Assembly (NCBI GenBank): GCA_024696005.1
Contig: JAILHF010000034.1
Coordinates: forward strand, 1 to 45,902
Direction: 5' to 3'
Length of the DNA stretch: 45,902 bases
From: Lachnospiraceae bacterium
Lineage (GTDB): Bacteria; Bacillota; Clostridia; Lachnospirales; Lachnospiraceae
Part shown: one piece after another, positions 35,534-45,589 of the stretch
How positions within the stretch are numbered: position 1 is the first letter of the stretch
Layout of the letters: each line of letters opens with the position of its first letter
Notes under the pieces: model-generated
Told to the model about the DNA's origin: nothing
Seen by the model: the letters and a program-made list of their open reading frames with translations, nothing else
Databases searched by the model: none
Program-made: the position numbers and the translations under genes

Positions 35534-35570
35534 GGGTTGCTTGAAAGAAGGGGAGGTTTGGAGGCGTACA

Positions 35571-36560
35571 ATGAAAGAAAAGCATAAAAAGGGAGATGCA
35601 ACTGTTTACCGAGGTGAAAGCCGAAAATATGATGGTGATGAAAATGGAGGGATTATTCCTTCGGGTTATAGAGAGATTGGAAACGGGGACTCGGTTATAT
35701 TGCTTAAGGACCATATTGCTAAGCTTTATGGTCGCTATAAGGAGCTGTCCTTCTTCTCGGCTGTAAAAGAATCTCCTCGATTATCAGAAAAAAAGCGTGC
35801 GGAAATAGAGATAAAGCGTCTAGGGATAATGCAGCATTATGGAATGGGAACACCGTTGTTAGATCTTTCAAAAGATAAAAGGGTTGCGCAGTATTTTGCA
35901 TGCTGTGATGATTTTACAGAGGATGGATATGTATACTCGTTTTCAGAGAGCGGTATGTCAGGACTGGATACGAAAACGGTTCAGAGCCGAATGGAAATAA
36001 TTTGGCGTGCAAATAAACCGAAAAAAGATCTGAAGAATACCGCAACTAACAGAGGTTTCTGTTTTGATTATGTGAATCTATTCAAAACAAAATCGGATAA
36101 TATCAGATACGAAAGACAGAATGGATATTTTTATCTCCATAAATATGAATACGTTGGGGATACGATTAAACCTGTTTTTCTGAAATATGGAGAATCAGAA
36201 CGTATACCAAGTGATAAGAAAATTTTCCGTTTGATGCAGTTGGCCATAGAAGACGGGATAACAAAGGAATACCTTTTTCCGGATTCTGAAGAGAACATAA
36301 AGCTGATCAAAATGTATTGCGATGGAAATATCAATCGAGGTGATCAAAAAAGTGTTTTTGAAAGTGTGAAAAAAAAGAGAAGAGCATCTCAAGAGGCAAT
36401 CGAATGTTGGAGGGTGATTGAAAAACTATTGACAGAAGATGTGAATGGTTATGTTTTTTTACAGACAGATTTGAGAAAATTCATTGAAAGTATGAAAAAA
36501 GAGGATTATCTAAAATCTGGTGAAAAGATAAAAAAAGAATTACGAAAACTGCGGAGATAG
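35571..36560 (+). CDS. FRG-domain protein
   Basis: A 329-residue cytoplasmic protein with an FRG domain. Its signatures are VYRGESRKYD near the N-terminus, GIIPSGYR, and MQHYGMGTPLLDLSKDKRVAQYFAC (19 of these residues match the family's QHYG.PT.LLD pattern in spirit). The domain is named for its conserved Phe-Arg-Gly; here it reads YRG. No settled reaction is known. The C-terminal 120 residues are basic and helical, ending in KKELRKLRR. The start at 35571 has GGAGG upstream; an earlier ATG at 35520 overlaps the surface-protein gene. There is no signal peptide, unlike its neighbours, and it is co-transcribed with two giant secreted proteins. Confidence 0.82.
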   Translation: MKEKHKKGDATVYRGESRKYDGDENGGIIPSGYREIGNGDSVILLKDHIAKLYGRYKELSFFSAVKESPRLSEKKRAEIEIKRLGIMQHYGMGTPLLDLSKDKRVAQYFACCDDFTEDGYVYSFSESGMSGLDTKTVQSRMEIIWRANKPKKDLKNTATNRGFCFDYVNLFKTKSDNIRYERQNGYFYLHKYEYVGDTIKPVFLKYGESERIPSDKKIFRLMQLAIEDGITKEYLFPDSEENIKLIKMYCDGNINRGDQKSVFESVKKKRRASQEAIECWRVIEKLLTEDVNGYVFLQTDLRKFIESMKKEDYLKSGEKIKKELRKLRR

Positions 36561-36595
36561 TTTTTTGGGGGATTGGTTCAAGGAGGTTATAGTTT

Positions 36596-39500
36596 ATGAA
36601 AATGAGTTTGAAATTCAAGAGATTTTTTTCCAATCTACTTATAGTTTCCATGCTTGGATCATCGTTGGAATTGCACGTGTTCGCAGCTGGAGAGGCGGAA
36701 GATCCAGTTCTGCAAGGTGAAAAAGAGGCGGACTATAATGTGTTATACGAAGTGACAGAAACTGAGGAAGGTGAAGCTGCGGAGGAAGGACTGATAGCTA
36801 AAGATACCTATGAAGAAGAGCCTGCTTTGCGTGAAATAGAGAAGGAAGAAGAGCAGGAAGCAGAGCCGGAAAGGCAGCAGGAAGAACAGCGGGACGAAGA
36901 GCCAGAAGCACAGATTGAACCGCTTTATGAAGAAGAGCTTCCGGCTGATCCTCAGGAGGATGAACGGGATGAGATGAGCGAAGAAGCGGATCCTGATCAG
37001 GGGGAAGAAGAACCGGAGGTATTGCTGGCAGGGTATGCGCCTGGAGAAACCGTTGCATCGGGCTGGTGTGGCTTTAATTTGAGATGGAAGATCATTGCAG
37101 GAGAAAACGAGAAAAGAACGCTTATCATATCCGGAACTGGCGAAATGACGGATAATGCCTATAGCGAATGGAAGAGTTATTCGGTAAGTGAAGCACAGAT
37201 TGATCCGGGGGTGGAAACGATTGGGGAGTCTGCGTTTAAAAAGTGCAGTCAGCTAAAGAGTGTAACGATCCCAGATAGTGTGACAGACATAGGGATAGAG
37301 GCGTTTTCTGGTTGCAGCAGTCTGGAAAGTGTAACAATCCCGGATGGGGTAACGAACATAAGGAATTCAGTATTCAGGGACTGCAGTAGTCTTAAAAGTA
37401 TAGCGATCCCGGATGGAGTAACGAGCATAGGGGAGTATGTGTTTTATGAGTGCAGCAGTCTGGAAGGTGTAACGATCCCTGAGGGAGTGACGGGCATAGG
37501 AAGGAATGCGTTTTATGGGTGCAGCAGTCTAGAAGATTTAACGATCCCGGAGGGCATGACGGACATAGGGTATGAAGCGTTTTACGGTTGCAGCAGTCTG
37601 AAAAGTGTAATGATCCCGGAGGGCGTAACGAGCATAGGATGGCATGCGTTTGATAATTGTAGTAACTTGGAATACGTAGTGTTACCAAGGAGCTGGCAGG
37701 AAATCGATTATTATTCACGATTTAACAACTGCAGTAAACTGCTTACGGCTGGCCCTGCAGGAGGAGAATATAACATAGAGTTTGGCTGGGATGAAAACAT
37801 ACCGGCGTATGCATTTTATAATTGCAGCAGCCTTGGCACCGTGCGATTCCAGAGGGAGTGACGGACATAGGTGAAGACGCATTTTATAATTGCAGCAGCC
37901 TTGGCACCGTGACGATTCCGAAGAGCGTGAAGAGCATAGAGAATTCGTCATTTTCCGGTTGCAGCAGTTTGGAAAGTGTAACGATTTCTGAAGGAGTGAC
38001 GAGTATAGGTGGCTATGCGTTTTCTCGCTGCAGCAGTTTAAAAAACTTGATGATCCCGAAGGGAGTGACCAACATAGAATTCTTTGCATTTTCGGGTTGC
38101 AGCAGTTTGGAAAGTGTAACGATTCTTGAAGGAGTGACGAGTATAGGGTACCATGTATTTAAAGATTGCAGCAGTCTGGAACACATAGTATTACCGAAAA
38201 GCTGGCAGAAAATTGATAGCTATGCAAGATTTGACGGTTGTAGTAAGCTGCTTACGGCCGGTCCTATTGGAGGAGAATATAACATAGAGTTTGGCTGGAA
38301 TGAAAGTATTCCGGAGTATGCGTTCAATGAATGCAGCAATCTTGAAAGCGTGACGATTCCAGAGGGAGTGACGAGCATTGGGGAAACTGCTTTTAAAAAT
38401 TGCAGCAATCTGGAACACATAGTAATACCGAAGAGTTGGCAGGATATGACATATGATAACAATATCCATACAAGATTTGCCAGCAGCAGTAAGTTGCTTA
38501 CGGCCGGGCCTATAGGGGGCGGATATAACATTGAATTTGGTTGGGATGAGAACATACCGGCGTATGCATTTTATAAGTGTAGCTGCCTGAAAAGTGTGGT
38601 AATTCCTGAAGGAGTGACAGACGTAGGAGAATTTACTTTTAAGAATTGCAGCCTGGAACACGTAGTATTACCGAAGAGCTGGAAGGGAAATATTTATGAA
38701 CGATTTGGCGGTTTCAGTAAACTGCTTACAGCCGGACCTATAGGGGGCGGATATGATATAGAGTTTGGCTGGGATGAAAACATACCGGCATATGCGTTTA
38801 ATAGGTGTAGCAGGCTGAAAAATGTGACAATCCCAGAAGGAGTAACAAGCATAGGGAATTCAGCATTTAATGGATGTAGTAGCCTTGTTACCGTGACGAT
38901 TCCTGAGGGAGTGACGAGCATAGGGGAATCGGCATTTAGCGGCTGCAGCAGCCTTGGTACCGTGACGATTCCTGAGGGAGTGACGAGCATAGGGGGATCG
39001 GCATTTAGCGGCTGCAGCAGCCTTGCTACCGTGACGATTCCAGAGGGAGTGACAAGCATAGGGGATTCGACATTTAGTGGTTGCAGCAGTCTTGTTATTG
39101 TGGCGATTCCGAAGGGTGTGACGAGTATTGGTGGTTTCTCGTTTTATCGCTGTAGCAGCCTGGAAAGCGTGACGATACCTGAGGGAGTGACGAGTATAGG
39201 AAGGGCAGCGTTTAGCGGCTGCAGCAGTCTTGTTACCGTGACGATTCCGGAGAGAGTGACGAGTATAGGGAGCGAAGCGTTTTATAACTGCAGCAGTCTG
39301 GAACTTGTAGTATTACCGAATAGTTGGCAGGAAATCACAGATGATGATAATGATGATGAAATCTATTCTCGATTTGTCGGTTGCAGTAAGCTGCTTACGG
39401 CCGGTCCTGCGGGAGGAGGTTATAACATAGAGATTGGCTGGGATGAAAATATCCCAGCGTATGCGTTCTATGGCTGCAGTAGTCTTGAAAGTGTGACAAT

Positions 39501-42500
39501 CCCTGAGGGAGTGACGAATATAGGAAGCTACGCGTTTGAGGGCTGTAGTAGTCTGGAGAATGTGACGATCCCTGAGGGAGTGACGAATATAGGGAGCTAT
39601 GCATTTGACGACTGTAGTAATCTTGAAAGTGTGACAATCCCTGAGGGAGTGACGAGTATCGGGGCATACGCTTTCCGTAACTGTGCATCTCTCGAAAAGG
39701 TCATTATTCCTAAAACAGCCAGAACTATAGGATATTCTTGGGGATATAATTATAGTATATTTTCGGGATGTGAAAAACTTGAGACCGCAGGACCTGTGGG
39801 TGGCGGGTATAATATAGAATATGCTTGGGATGAGATTATACCCGAGAGGGCTTTCCTTGAAGCTGACCATCTAAAGAGTGTAGTGATCAGAGAGAGTATC
39901 AGTAAAATAGAGGCTGCAGCGTTTAGCGGCTGCAGCAGCCTGGGCAAAGTCACCATCCCAGAAAGTGTGACAAGTATAGGGGATTCGGCGTTTTCCAGTT
40001 GCAGCAGTCTGAGAAGTATCACCTTCCCGAAAGGATTGACGAGCATAGGGAGTCGTGCGTTTTATGGCTGCAGCAGCCTGAGTGGTATCGCCGTCCCAGT
40101 AAGTATAGGGGATTCGGTGTTTAGCGGATGTATCAGTCTGAAAAGTCTCACCATCCTGGAGGGAGTGAAGACGATAGGGTATTCAGCGTTTAGCGGCTGC
40201 AGCAGTCTGAGCACAGTCACTTTTCCTGAAAGTGTGACAAACATTGGAAATTCAGCATTTTACGGTTGTAGCAATCTGCGCAAGGTCACTATTTCGGAAG
40301 GGGTGACGAGCATAGGAGATTCGGCGTTTAGCGGCTGCAATGAGCTGAAAGAACTGCAGATCCCGTATAGTGTAAAAAGTATTGGTGAAAATGCCTTTAA
40401 GAATTGTGGCATAGAGGGAGAGCTTACGATCGCGGCAAGTTCTGTCGGCGAAGACGCGTTTTACGGCTGTACAGGTATTACAAAGGTTACGATCCTGGCC
40501 GGACTTACTTCTCTGAAAAAAGAGCTGTTCTGCGGCTGCACAGCTTTGGAGAGTATTGTATTGCCCTATAGTATCAAGACGATCGAGGATTATGCTTTTG
40601 ACCAGTGTAATGCCCTCCGGCATGTCTATTATGACTATCGGGAAAGTTCTTGGAATGAAATAAGCATCGGGGTGTATAATTCCGCGATAAAGGAGGCGGA
40701 AAAGCACTTCGGTACGAATTTCGGCGCGGGAAAGATCGATAAGATTCAATGGCTTTTAGATGGAGAAGGGACGCTGCATTTCGAGGGGGAGGGGAGCGTT
40801 GGTTACTGGAACGGCAATCCTTGGGATGTCTGGAAGGCAGATATCGTAAAGCTTGATATTTCCTTCGGGATCACCCAGATCAATAATAATGCATTTTCCA
40901 ATTGCGGAAACCTCCAATATCTTCGTATACCGGCTAGCGTTAAATCAATTAACAACAATTCGTTTTCCGGCTGTGATTCCATACAGCGGGTCGAATACTC
41001 TGGCACCAAAGAGCAATGGGAGACGCTGGTTCAGTATGTGAATGAGTTAAAGAATGTTACGGTGAATTATATCCCGCTTGTCATTTTTGATGCCAACGGA
41101 GGGAAGGCAGCAGTTACAAGCAAAGCATTTACAAAAGGAAATACCTATGGTGAGCTGCCGGTACCGGATGAGCGGCTCGGTTATTCCTTCCTGGGCTGGT
41201 TTACGGAAAAGGAGGGCGGAGATCAGGTCACGGCTGACACAAGAGTAACGGAGGAGGAAACGCACACACTCTACGCGCACTGGAAAGCGGAAGATATCCG
41301 GCTTTTGTTTAATGCAAATGCAGGAGAGACCGATACCGCTGTAAAGACTGTTCAGTATGGTGAGAAGATCGGTGAACTGCCGCAGGCGCGCAGGGAAGGT
41401 TTCACCTTCGATGGCTGGTTTACGGAGAAGGAATACGGGAGACAGATCACCGAGGATACCGTTGTCGATTTCCTTGAGGATACCACTTTATACGCACACT
41501 GGATTATCGTACCTGTGGAGAGTGTGATCCTTTCTTCTGAAAGCATCACATTGGAAGAAGGTGTACAGTGGGCTATCACGGCAAAGGTTCTTCCTGAAAA
41601 CTCTACCAGTTCGAATCTGGTATGGGCCAGTACGGATGAGACGGTGGCTGAGGTGGTCGGGACCGGGTGTGGTGCCCTGATCACGGCCAAAAGGATCGGA
41701 GAATGCGTGATAAGCGCAACAGCAAAAAACGGGGTCAGCGCAAAATGCTCTGTTAGTGTATGTGAAGCGGGAGAAAAGATCGTAAAGATCGAACTGTCGT
41801 CTTCTACCCTCCGTATTAAAGAAGGGGAAACGGCAACGATCACGGCAAGGGTGACACCGGAAAGCGCATCGGATAAATTCCTGAACTGGACCAGCAGTGA
41901 TCCCTTCGTTGCGGATGTTTCCTACGATGGCGGCAGCGCACTTGTGAGAGCTGTCGGAAAAGGAAGCGCAACGATCACTGCTATGGCACCCGGCGGCGTA
42001 TCGGCCAATTGTATGGTAACGGTTACGGATTCGAATGCGGGAGCATTGGTAGAATCAATAACCCTATCTGATACAAAGTTCTCTATGAAGAAGGGAGACA
42101 AGAAGGATCTTATCGCTAGCATTTTGCCCGTGGAAGCAGCGGAAGCTGACCTGACATGGGTCAGCAACAATGAAAAAGTAGTAACTATAAGCGGTACTGG
42201 GAAAAAAGTAACCCTGACTGCGATGGGTGAAGGGAATGCAAAGGTGACTGTGAGCGCTAAAAATGGCGTGATGGCAAGCTGCGATGTCACAATACGAGGG
42301 AATTCTCCGATGAATCCCACAGAGCCTATTGACGAAAAAACAACGGAACTCCATCTTGTGAAAGGACAGAAATTCACTCTTTCAGAAACTGGCTGGATCA
42401 GTGGTGATAAGCAAGCGTTGTCAATAAGTAAAAAAAATGTTTTGACTGCAAAAAAAGTGACAACTTCCCCGATTAAGCTTAAAAAGGGTAGTCGAATTAT

Positions 42501-43206
42501 CGATGTCTATATCACTAAGCCGTCTATGGTGTCGAAGACTATCACGCTGCAGGCTGGAAGCAGTCAGAAAATAAGCTTTAACTATGACAAGGAACATCTA
42601 AAGGTTCAGTGGTATAGTAATGCTCCCGATATAGCTACGGTTTCTGATGAAGGTAAGGTGAAAGCTGTAGCGAAGGGCACCGCTACGATTACCGCATATG
42701 TAAACGGATCCGCTTATACTTGTAAGGTTAAGGTGAATGAAGACATCCCGGCGGTAGACAGGACGCTTCATATGACGCTTAATGGAAATAAGACAATAAG
42801 CGTTAAGGGGGTTAAGAAGGTTACCTGGGTATCTGATGATATAGGTATCGTGAGTGTGACAAAGAAGAATAAGATTACTGCCAATGCTATAGGCGAAACA
42901 GTGTTGAGAACCAGGTATGAGGGTAAGGAGTATAGAATTCATGTTTTTGTTGAAAATCCGACTATAAGGACAAAGGGGATTCAGAGCACAGGCAAGAATA
43001 AATATCTGCTTAATCTCAAGTCGGGTGGAAGTACTACGATAGAGTTTGCGTCAATCGCCCAATCTGTGATCTTTAAGAGCAGCAAGGGTGAAATTGCTTA
43101 TGTGGATGCTGACGGAGTTGTTCATGCGAACAAACCTGGTAAAGCGAAACTGACGACAAAGATTAATGGTAAAACTGTTACGATTAACGTGATTGTTTCA
43201 AATTGA
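36596..43206 (+). pseudogene. Second giant BspA-like surface protein gene, frameshifted
   Basis: As read, the gene is split. Frame 1 (36596-37861) gives a 421-residue product with a signal peptide (ending LHVFA), an acidic Glu-rich segment and the first LRRs. The rest continues in another frame to 43206. The break is one missing A between 37843 and 37844: the sequence reads CACCGTGCGATTCC where the copy 69 bases later has CACCGTGACGATTCC. Restoring it yields one protein of 2203 residues: about 30 or more LRR_5 repeats, a recurring TAGPIGGGYNIEFGWDE module, two InlB-type repeats, three Big_2 domains, and a C-terminal region like that of the first giant protein. AAGGAGGT precedes the start. Confidence 0.88.
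37250..40400 (+). repeat. Leucine-rich-repeat array with 69-bp period
   Basis: Most of this stretch consists of 69-bp units coding 23 residues of the form CSSLESVTIPEGVTSIGxxAF. Several neighbours are nearly identical (for example 38880-39060), so recombination or slippage is likely. A longer module coding LLTAGP.GG.YNIE.GWDE recurs at about 37738, 38250, 38494, 38724, 39391 and 39776. Confidence 0.9.
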
Positions 43207-43233
43207 GGACGAAAAAAGAAATTGGTTTCGACT

Positions 43234-43959
43234 ATGAGAAGGCGTCTTTTTGAGATAATTGAGGTGGCTCGGGATAATGATAAGCTCAGTGCAGCTTATG
43301 ACTTGCTGATGATGTGTGCCATAGTCATAAGTGTCATCCCGCTTGCGTTCAAGGAGGCGCCTGAGTTCTTTGTCTATACGGATATCGTTACGGTCATTCT
43401 GTTTATTATCGATTATTTTTTTCGGTGGTTTACAGCTGATCATAAGATTGGCAGGAAAGGATTATCATTTATTATATATCCGTTCACACCGTTGGCTATC
43501 ATTGATCTTGTATCAATTTTACCGGCGCTTACGATTCTGAGTAGTGGATTCAAGCTTTTAAGGCTTTTCAGAGTGATCAGGACTATTCGAGTGTTCAGGG
43601 TGTTTAAGGCATTCAGGTATTCCAAGAGCATAGTTATCATAATCAAGGTTATGAAGAAGGCCAAGGATGCGCTGTTGGCGGTATGCACCCTGGCAATGGG
43701 ATATATCCTTGTATCGGCATTGATCATCTTTAATGTGGAAGGAGATTCCTTTAACACCTTCTTTGATGCGATATACTGGGCTACAGTGTCTTTGACGACC
43801 GTTGGTTATGGTGATATCTATCCTGTTACAACAGCAGGTCGGATTATTACCATGATATCTTCGATGTTCGGCATTGCGATAGTTGCGTTGCCAGCAGGCA
43901 TCATAACGGCCGGGTATATGGATGCACTCAATGAGGAAAAGAAAAGCGGTGATGCGTAA
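43234..43959 (+). CDS. Voltage-gated-type potassium channel
   Basis: A 241-residue six-helix channel subunit. S1 to S3 occupy about residues 20-110. S4 is RLFRVIRTIRVFRVFKAFRY, with basic residues every third position, as in voltage sensors. S5, the pore helix and the selectivity filter TTVGYGD follow, then S6 (IITMISSMFGIAIVALPAG). This matches prokaryotic Kv-like channels. ATG at 43234 is chosen; a TTG at 43222 adds four residues and is closer to a GAGGA site. It is 27 bases after the surface-protein gene and has a terminator just after it, so it is the last gene of that operon. Confidence 0.92.
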   Translation: MRRRLFEIIEVARDNDKLSAAYDLLMMCAIVISVIPLAFKEAPEFFVYTDIVTVILFIIDYFFRWFTADHKIGRKGLSFIIYPFTPLAIIDLVSILPALTILSSGFKLLRLFRVIRTIRVFRVFKAFRYSKSIVIIIKVMKKAKDALLAVCTLAMGYILVSALIIFNVEGDSFNTFFDAIYWATVSLTTVGYGDIYPVTTAGRIITMISSMFGIAIVALPAGIITAGYMDALNEEKKSGDA

Positions 43960-43965
43960 ATGCTC

Positions 43966-44003
43966 GCGCGAGTTGTACAAGTTGTGCATCTCGCGCAATT
44001 TTT
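43966..44003 (+). terminator. Terminator of the surface-protein/channel operon
   Basis: A 7-bp stem GCGCGAG / CTCGCGC with a 17-base loop (which can itself fold at TTGTACAA) is followed by AATTTTT. Confidence 0.65.
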
Positions 44004-44121
44004 GGATTCGCTATTGCAATCGATATCTGCATTTTGCGCCGAGTGGCGGCCACTGATGCGGTGTAAAGATTGTTTCAATAATGATTCGTCCGTTCGTATA
44101 TCACACAGAAGAGAGACAATT

Positions 44122-44213
44122 ATTGATGAGTTTGGCAAGTTTTTATTGATGGGTTTGGCGAGCTTTTATTGATGGGTTTGGCTGGTTTTTGATGATGGGT
44201 TTGGCGTGTGAGC
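44122..44213 (+). repeat. 23-bp tandem repeat, four copies
   Basis: Units start at 44122, 44145, 44168 and 44191 with the core ATTGATGGGTTTGGC (first and last copies vary by one or two bases) and a T-rich spacer. The 402-base gap 43960-44361 contains this, the terminator on its left, and a weak promoter for the next gene (TATAAT at 44286-44291); no gene was seen in it. Confidence 0.85.
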
Positions 44214-44361
44214 GTTCACGGAAAATGGCAAATACTGATGAAATGGAGGGTGCGGATCCCTGTGTGAATCATCTCATAAAAGTGATATAATTGAGGGGCA
44301 TCGGTAATAGAGACATGCGGGGGTGATAAGCCCGTTGCGCTGAGCAGGGAAAGGAAGAAAA

Positions 44362-45411
44362 ATGGAAAATGAAACAGTGATCGAGGACTGGTCTCCGGTA
44401 TCGGACATACAGGCGATTGTGGAAAAAACGGAGAAAAACTATTATTTCTATTTCTGGATCAATCCGGGCGGGGAAGGATCGGAGATCCGTTCCTGCTGGA
44501 TCTGCAACCGGGTAAAGGCGCCCGAGACTGTGGAAGAAGCATTGGCGGTGGAGGGGGAAGCACCCTGCATGCCGGCGGAGTATGTTGACCATGATCCGGA
44601 TGGGATCGAACTGGACGAGGAGTCTCTATCCATACAATGGTTTGAAGAGGGCAATGCCGCAGCGCTGTTATCCGGGGACAGGATCCTGGCTGTCATCCCG
44701 AATTTCAGCGGATATAAAGGCTTTCACGGATATTCGATCTATGCCAAAGGAACCGGGGACTTTGCCTGGGAATTAAAACAGGCATATCCGAGATTTGAGG
44801 AAGAAATCAAGAACAGCAGAAGATTCTGGGAGTTCTTCGACCAAGAAGATTTCTGGGGGCAGGTTCAGGATTTTCATTTGAAAACGCTGAATGAATTCTT
44901 CGGAAAAGAAGAGAAGTATTACGCGATCGATGGCGGAGAGTTCCCGCCGAAAGCCCTGGTTCAGGGAAGGAAAGGGAATTTGCTGTACGCGTTCACCCTG
45001 GGAGTGAGCATGATCCCCATGCCCAATGTGGACATGACCTATGAAGATTACAATGATTATCGCAGAATGGAACTGGGATTTGCCTGCAATGAACGTCATG
45101 AGCCGCTCTTAAAGCCGTTCGCCTCAACGATGTCCTGGCTTGCGGCATATCCGTGGAAGGATCTGACGTTTTTCGGTCACGGACATACCATCCCGTTCCG
45201 GAACATAAAGGGGATCGATTATATCCTGTTTCTGAACGACAGATTGCTTGGTGGCATTGAATCTCCCGCGTATAAAGAGTTCATGGGAGAAACGATCAAT
45301 CTGCTCTGGCTTGTCCCCATCACGCAGAAAGATCAGGAATTCATCGTCGAAAACGGGATCGATGAATATCTGAAGGATAAGGATGTTTCGAAGATGCATA
45401 TCCTGGAATGA
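44362..45411 (+). CDS. Suppressor-of-Fused-like (SUFU) domain protein
   Basis: A 349-residue cytoplasmic protein with no signal peptide. The start follows GGGAAAGGAAG. The C-terminal half resembles bacterial SUFU-domain proteins: ALVQGRKGNLLYAFTLGVSMIPMPN, then YRRMELGFACNE, a Trp-rich stretch (MSWLAAYPWKDLTFFGHGHTIPF), and the ending LLWLVPITQKDQEFIVENGIDEYL. The N-terminal 170 residues (YYFYFWINPGGEGSEIRSCWIC) may be a second, divergent domain. Bacterial SUFU proteins have no established biochemical role, though many sit near toxin or immunity genes. A TATAAT 70 bases upstream suggests its own promoter. Confidence 0.7.
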   Translation: MENETVIEDWSPVSDIQAIVEKTEKNYYFYFWINPGGEGSEIRSCWICNRVKAPETVEEALAVEGEAPCMPAEYVDHDPDGIELDEESLSIQWFEEGNAAALLSGDRILAVIPNFSGYKGFHGYSIYAKGTGDFAWELKQAYPRFEEEIKNSRRFWEFFDQEDFWGQVQDFHLKTLNEFFGKEEKYYAIDGGEFPPKALVQGRKGNLLYAFTLGVSMIPMPNVDMTYEDYNDYRRMELGFACNERHEPLLKPFASTMSWLAAYPWKDLTFFGHGHTIPFRNIKGIDYILFLNDRLLGGIESPAYKEFMGETINLLWLVPITQKDQEFIVENGIDEYLKDKDVSKMHILE

Positions 45412-45432
45412 AGAACGAAAGCAGGATGAAGC

Positions 45433-45537
45433 ATGAAACTTGTATTTGCCTCGGATTCCTTTAAGGGGAGCCTGAGCAGCAGGAGAATAACGGAATTGCT
45501 GACCGCGGCGACTGCCGCGGTTTTTGATAAGTATTAG
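45433..45537 (+). pseudogene. Truncated glycerate kinase (5' fragment)
   Basis: A 34-codon open frame starts 21 bases after the SUFU-like stop, with an AGGATGAAGC site. Its first 16 residues, MKLVFASDSFKGSLSS, match the start of GarK/GlxK-type glycerate kinases, which are about 370-380 residues long. Similarity stops after about residue 30; the frame then ends in DKY and a TAG. The rest of the gene is absent from the window, so the gene was cut by a rearrangement or insertion at about 45525. The product should be non-functional. Confidence 0.75.
45502..45525 (+). terminator. Terminator-like hairpin at the glycerate kinase break
   Basis: A perfect 7-bp stem ACCGCGG / CCGCGGT with loop CGACTG is followed by a T-run. 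It lies within the fragment, just before the point where kinase similarity ends, so the stem may be coding sequence that happens to form a terminator. Confidence 0.5.
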
Positions 45538-45589
45538 TCGAAAAAATACTAGGAGTTTTGGCTTGTTTTGGAAGGTGGCAGCCTCAAGC

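Noticed and set aside
37738-40400. Regular repeats as a possible CRISPR array
   Set aside because: The 69-bp units are coding leucine-rich repeats in one frame, with no constant repeat/unique spacer alternation.
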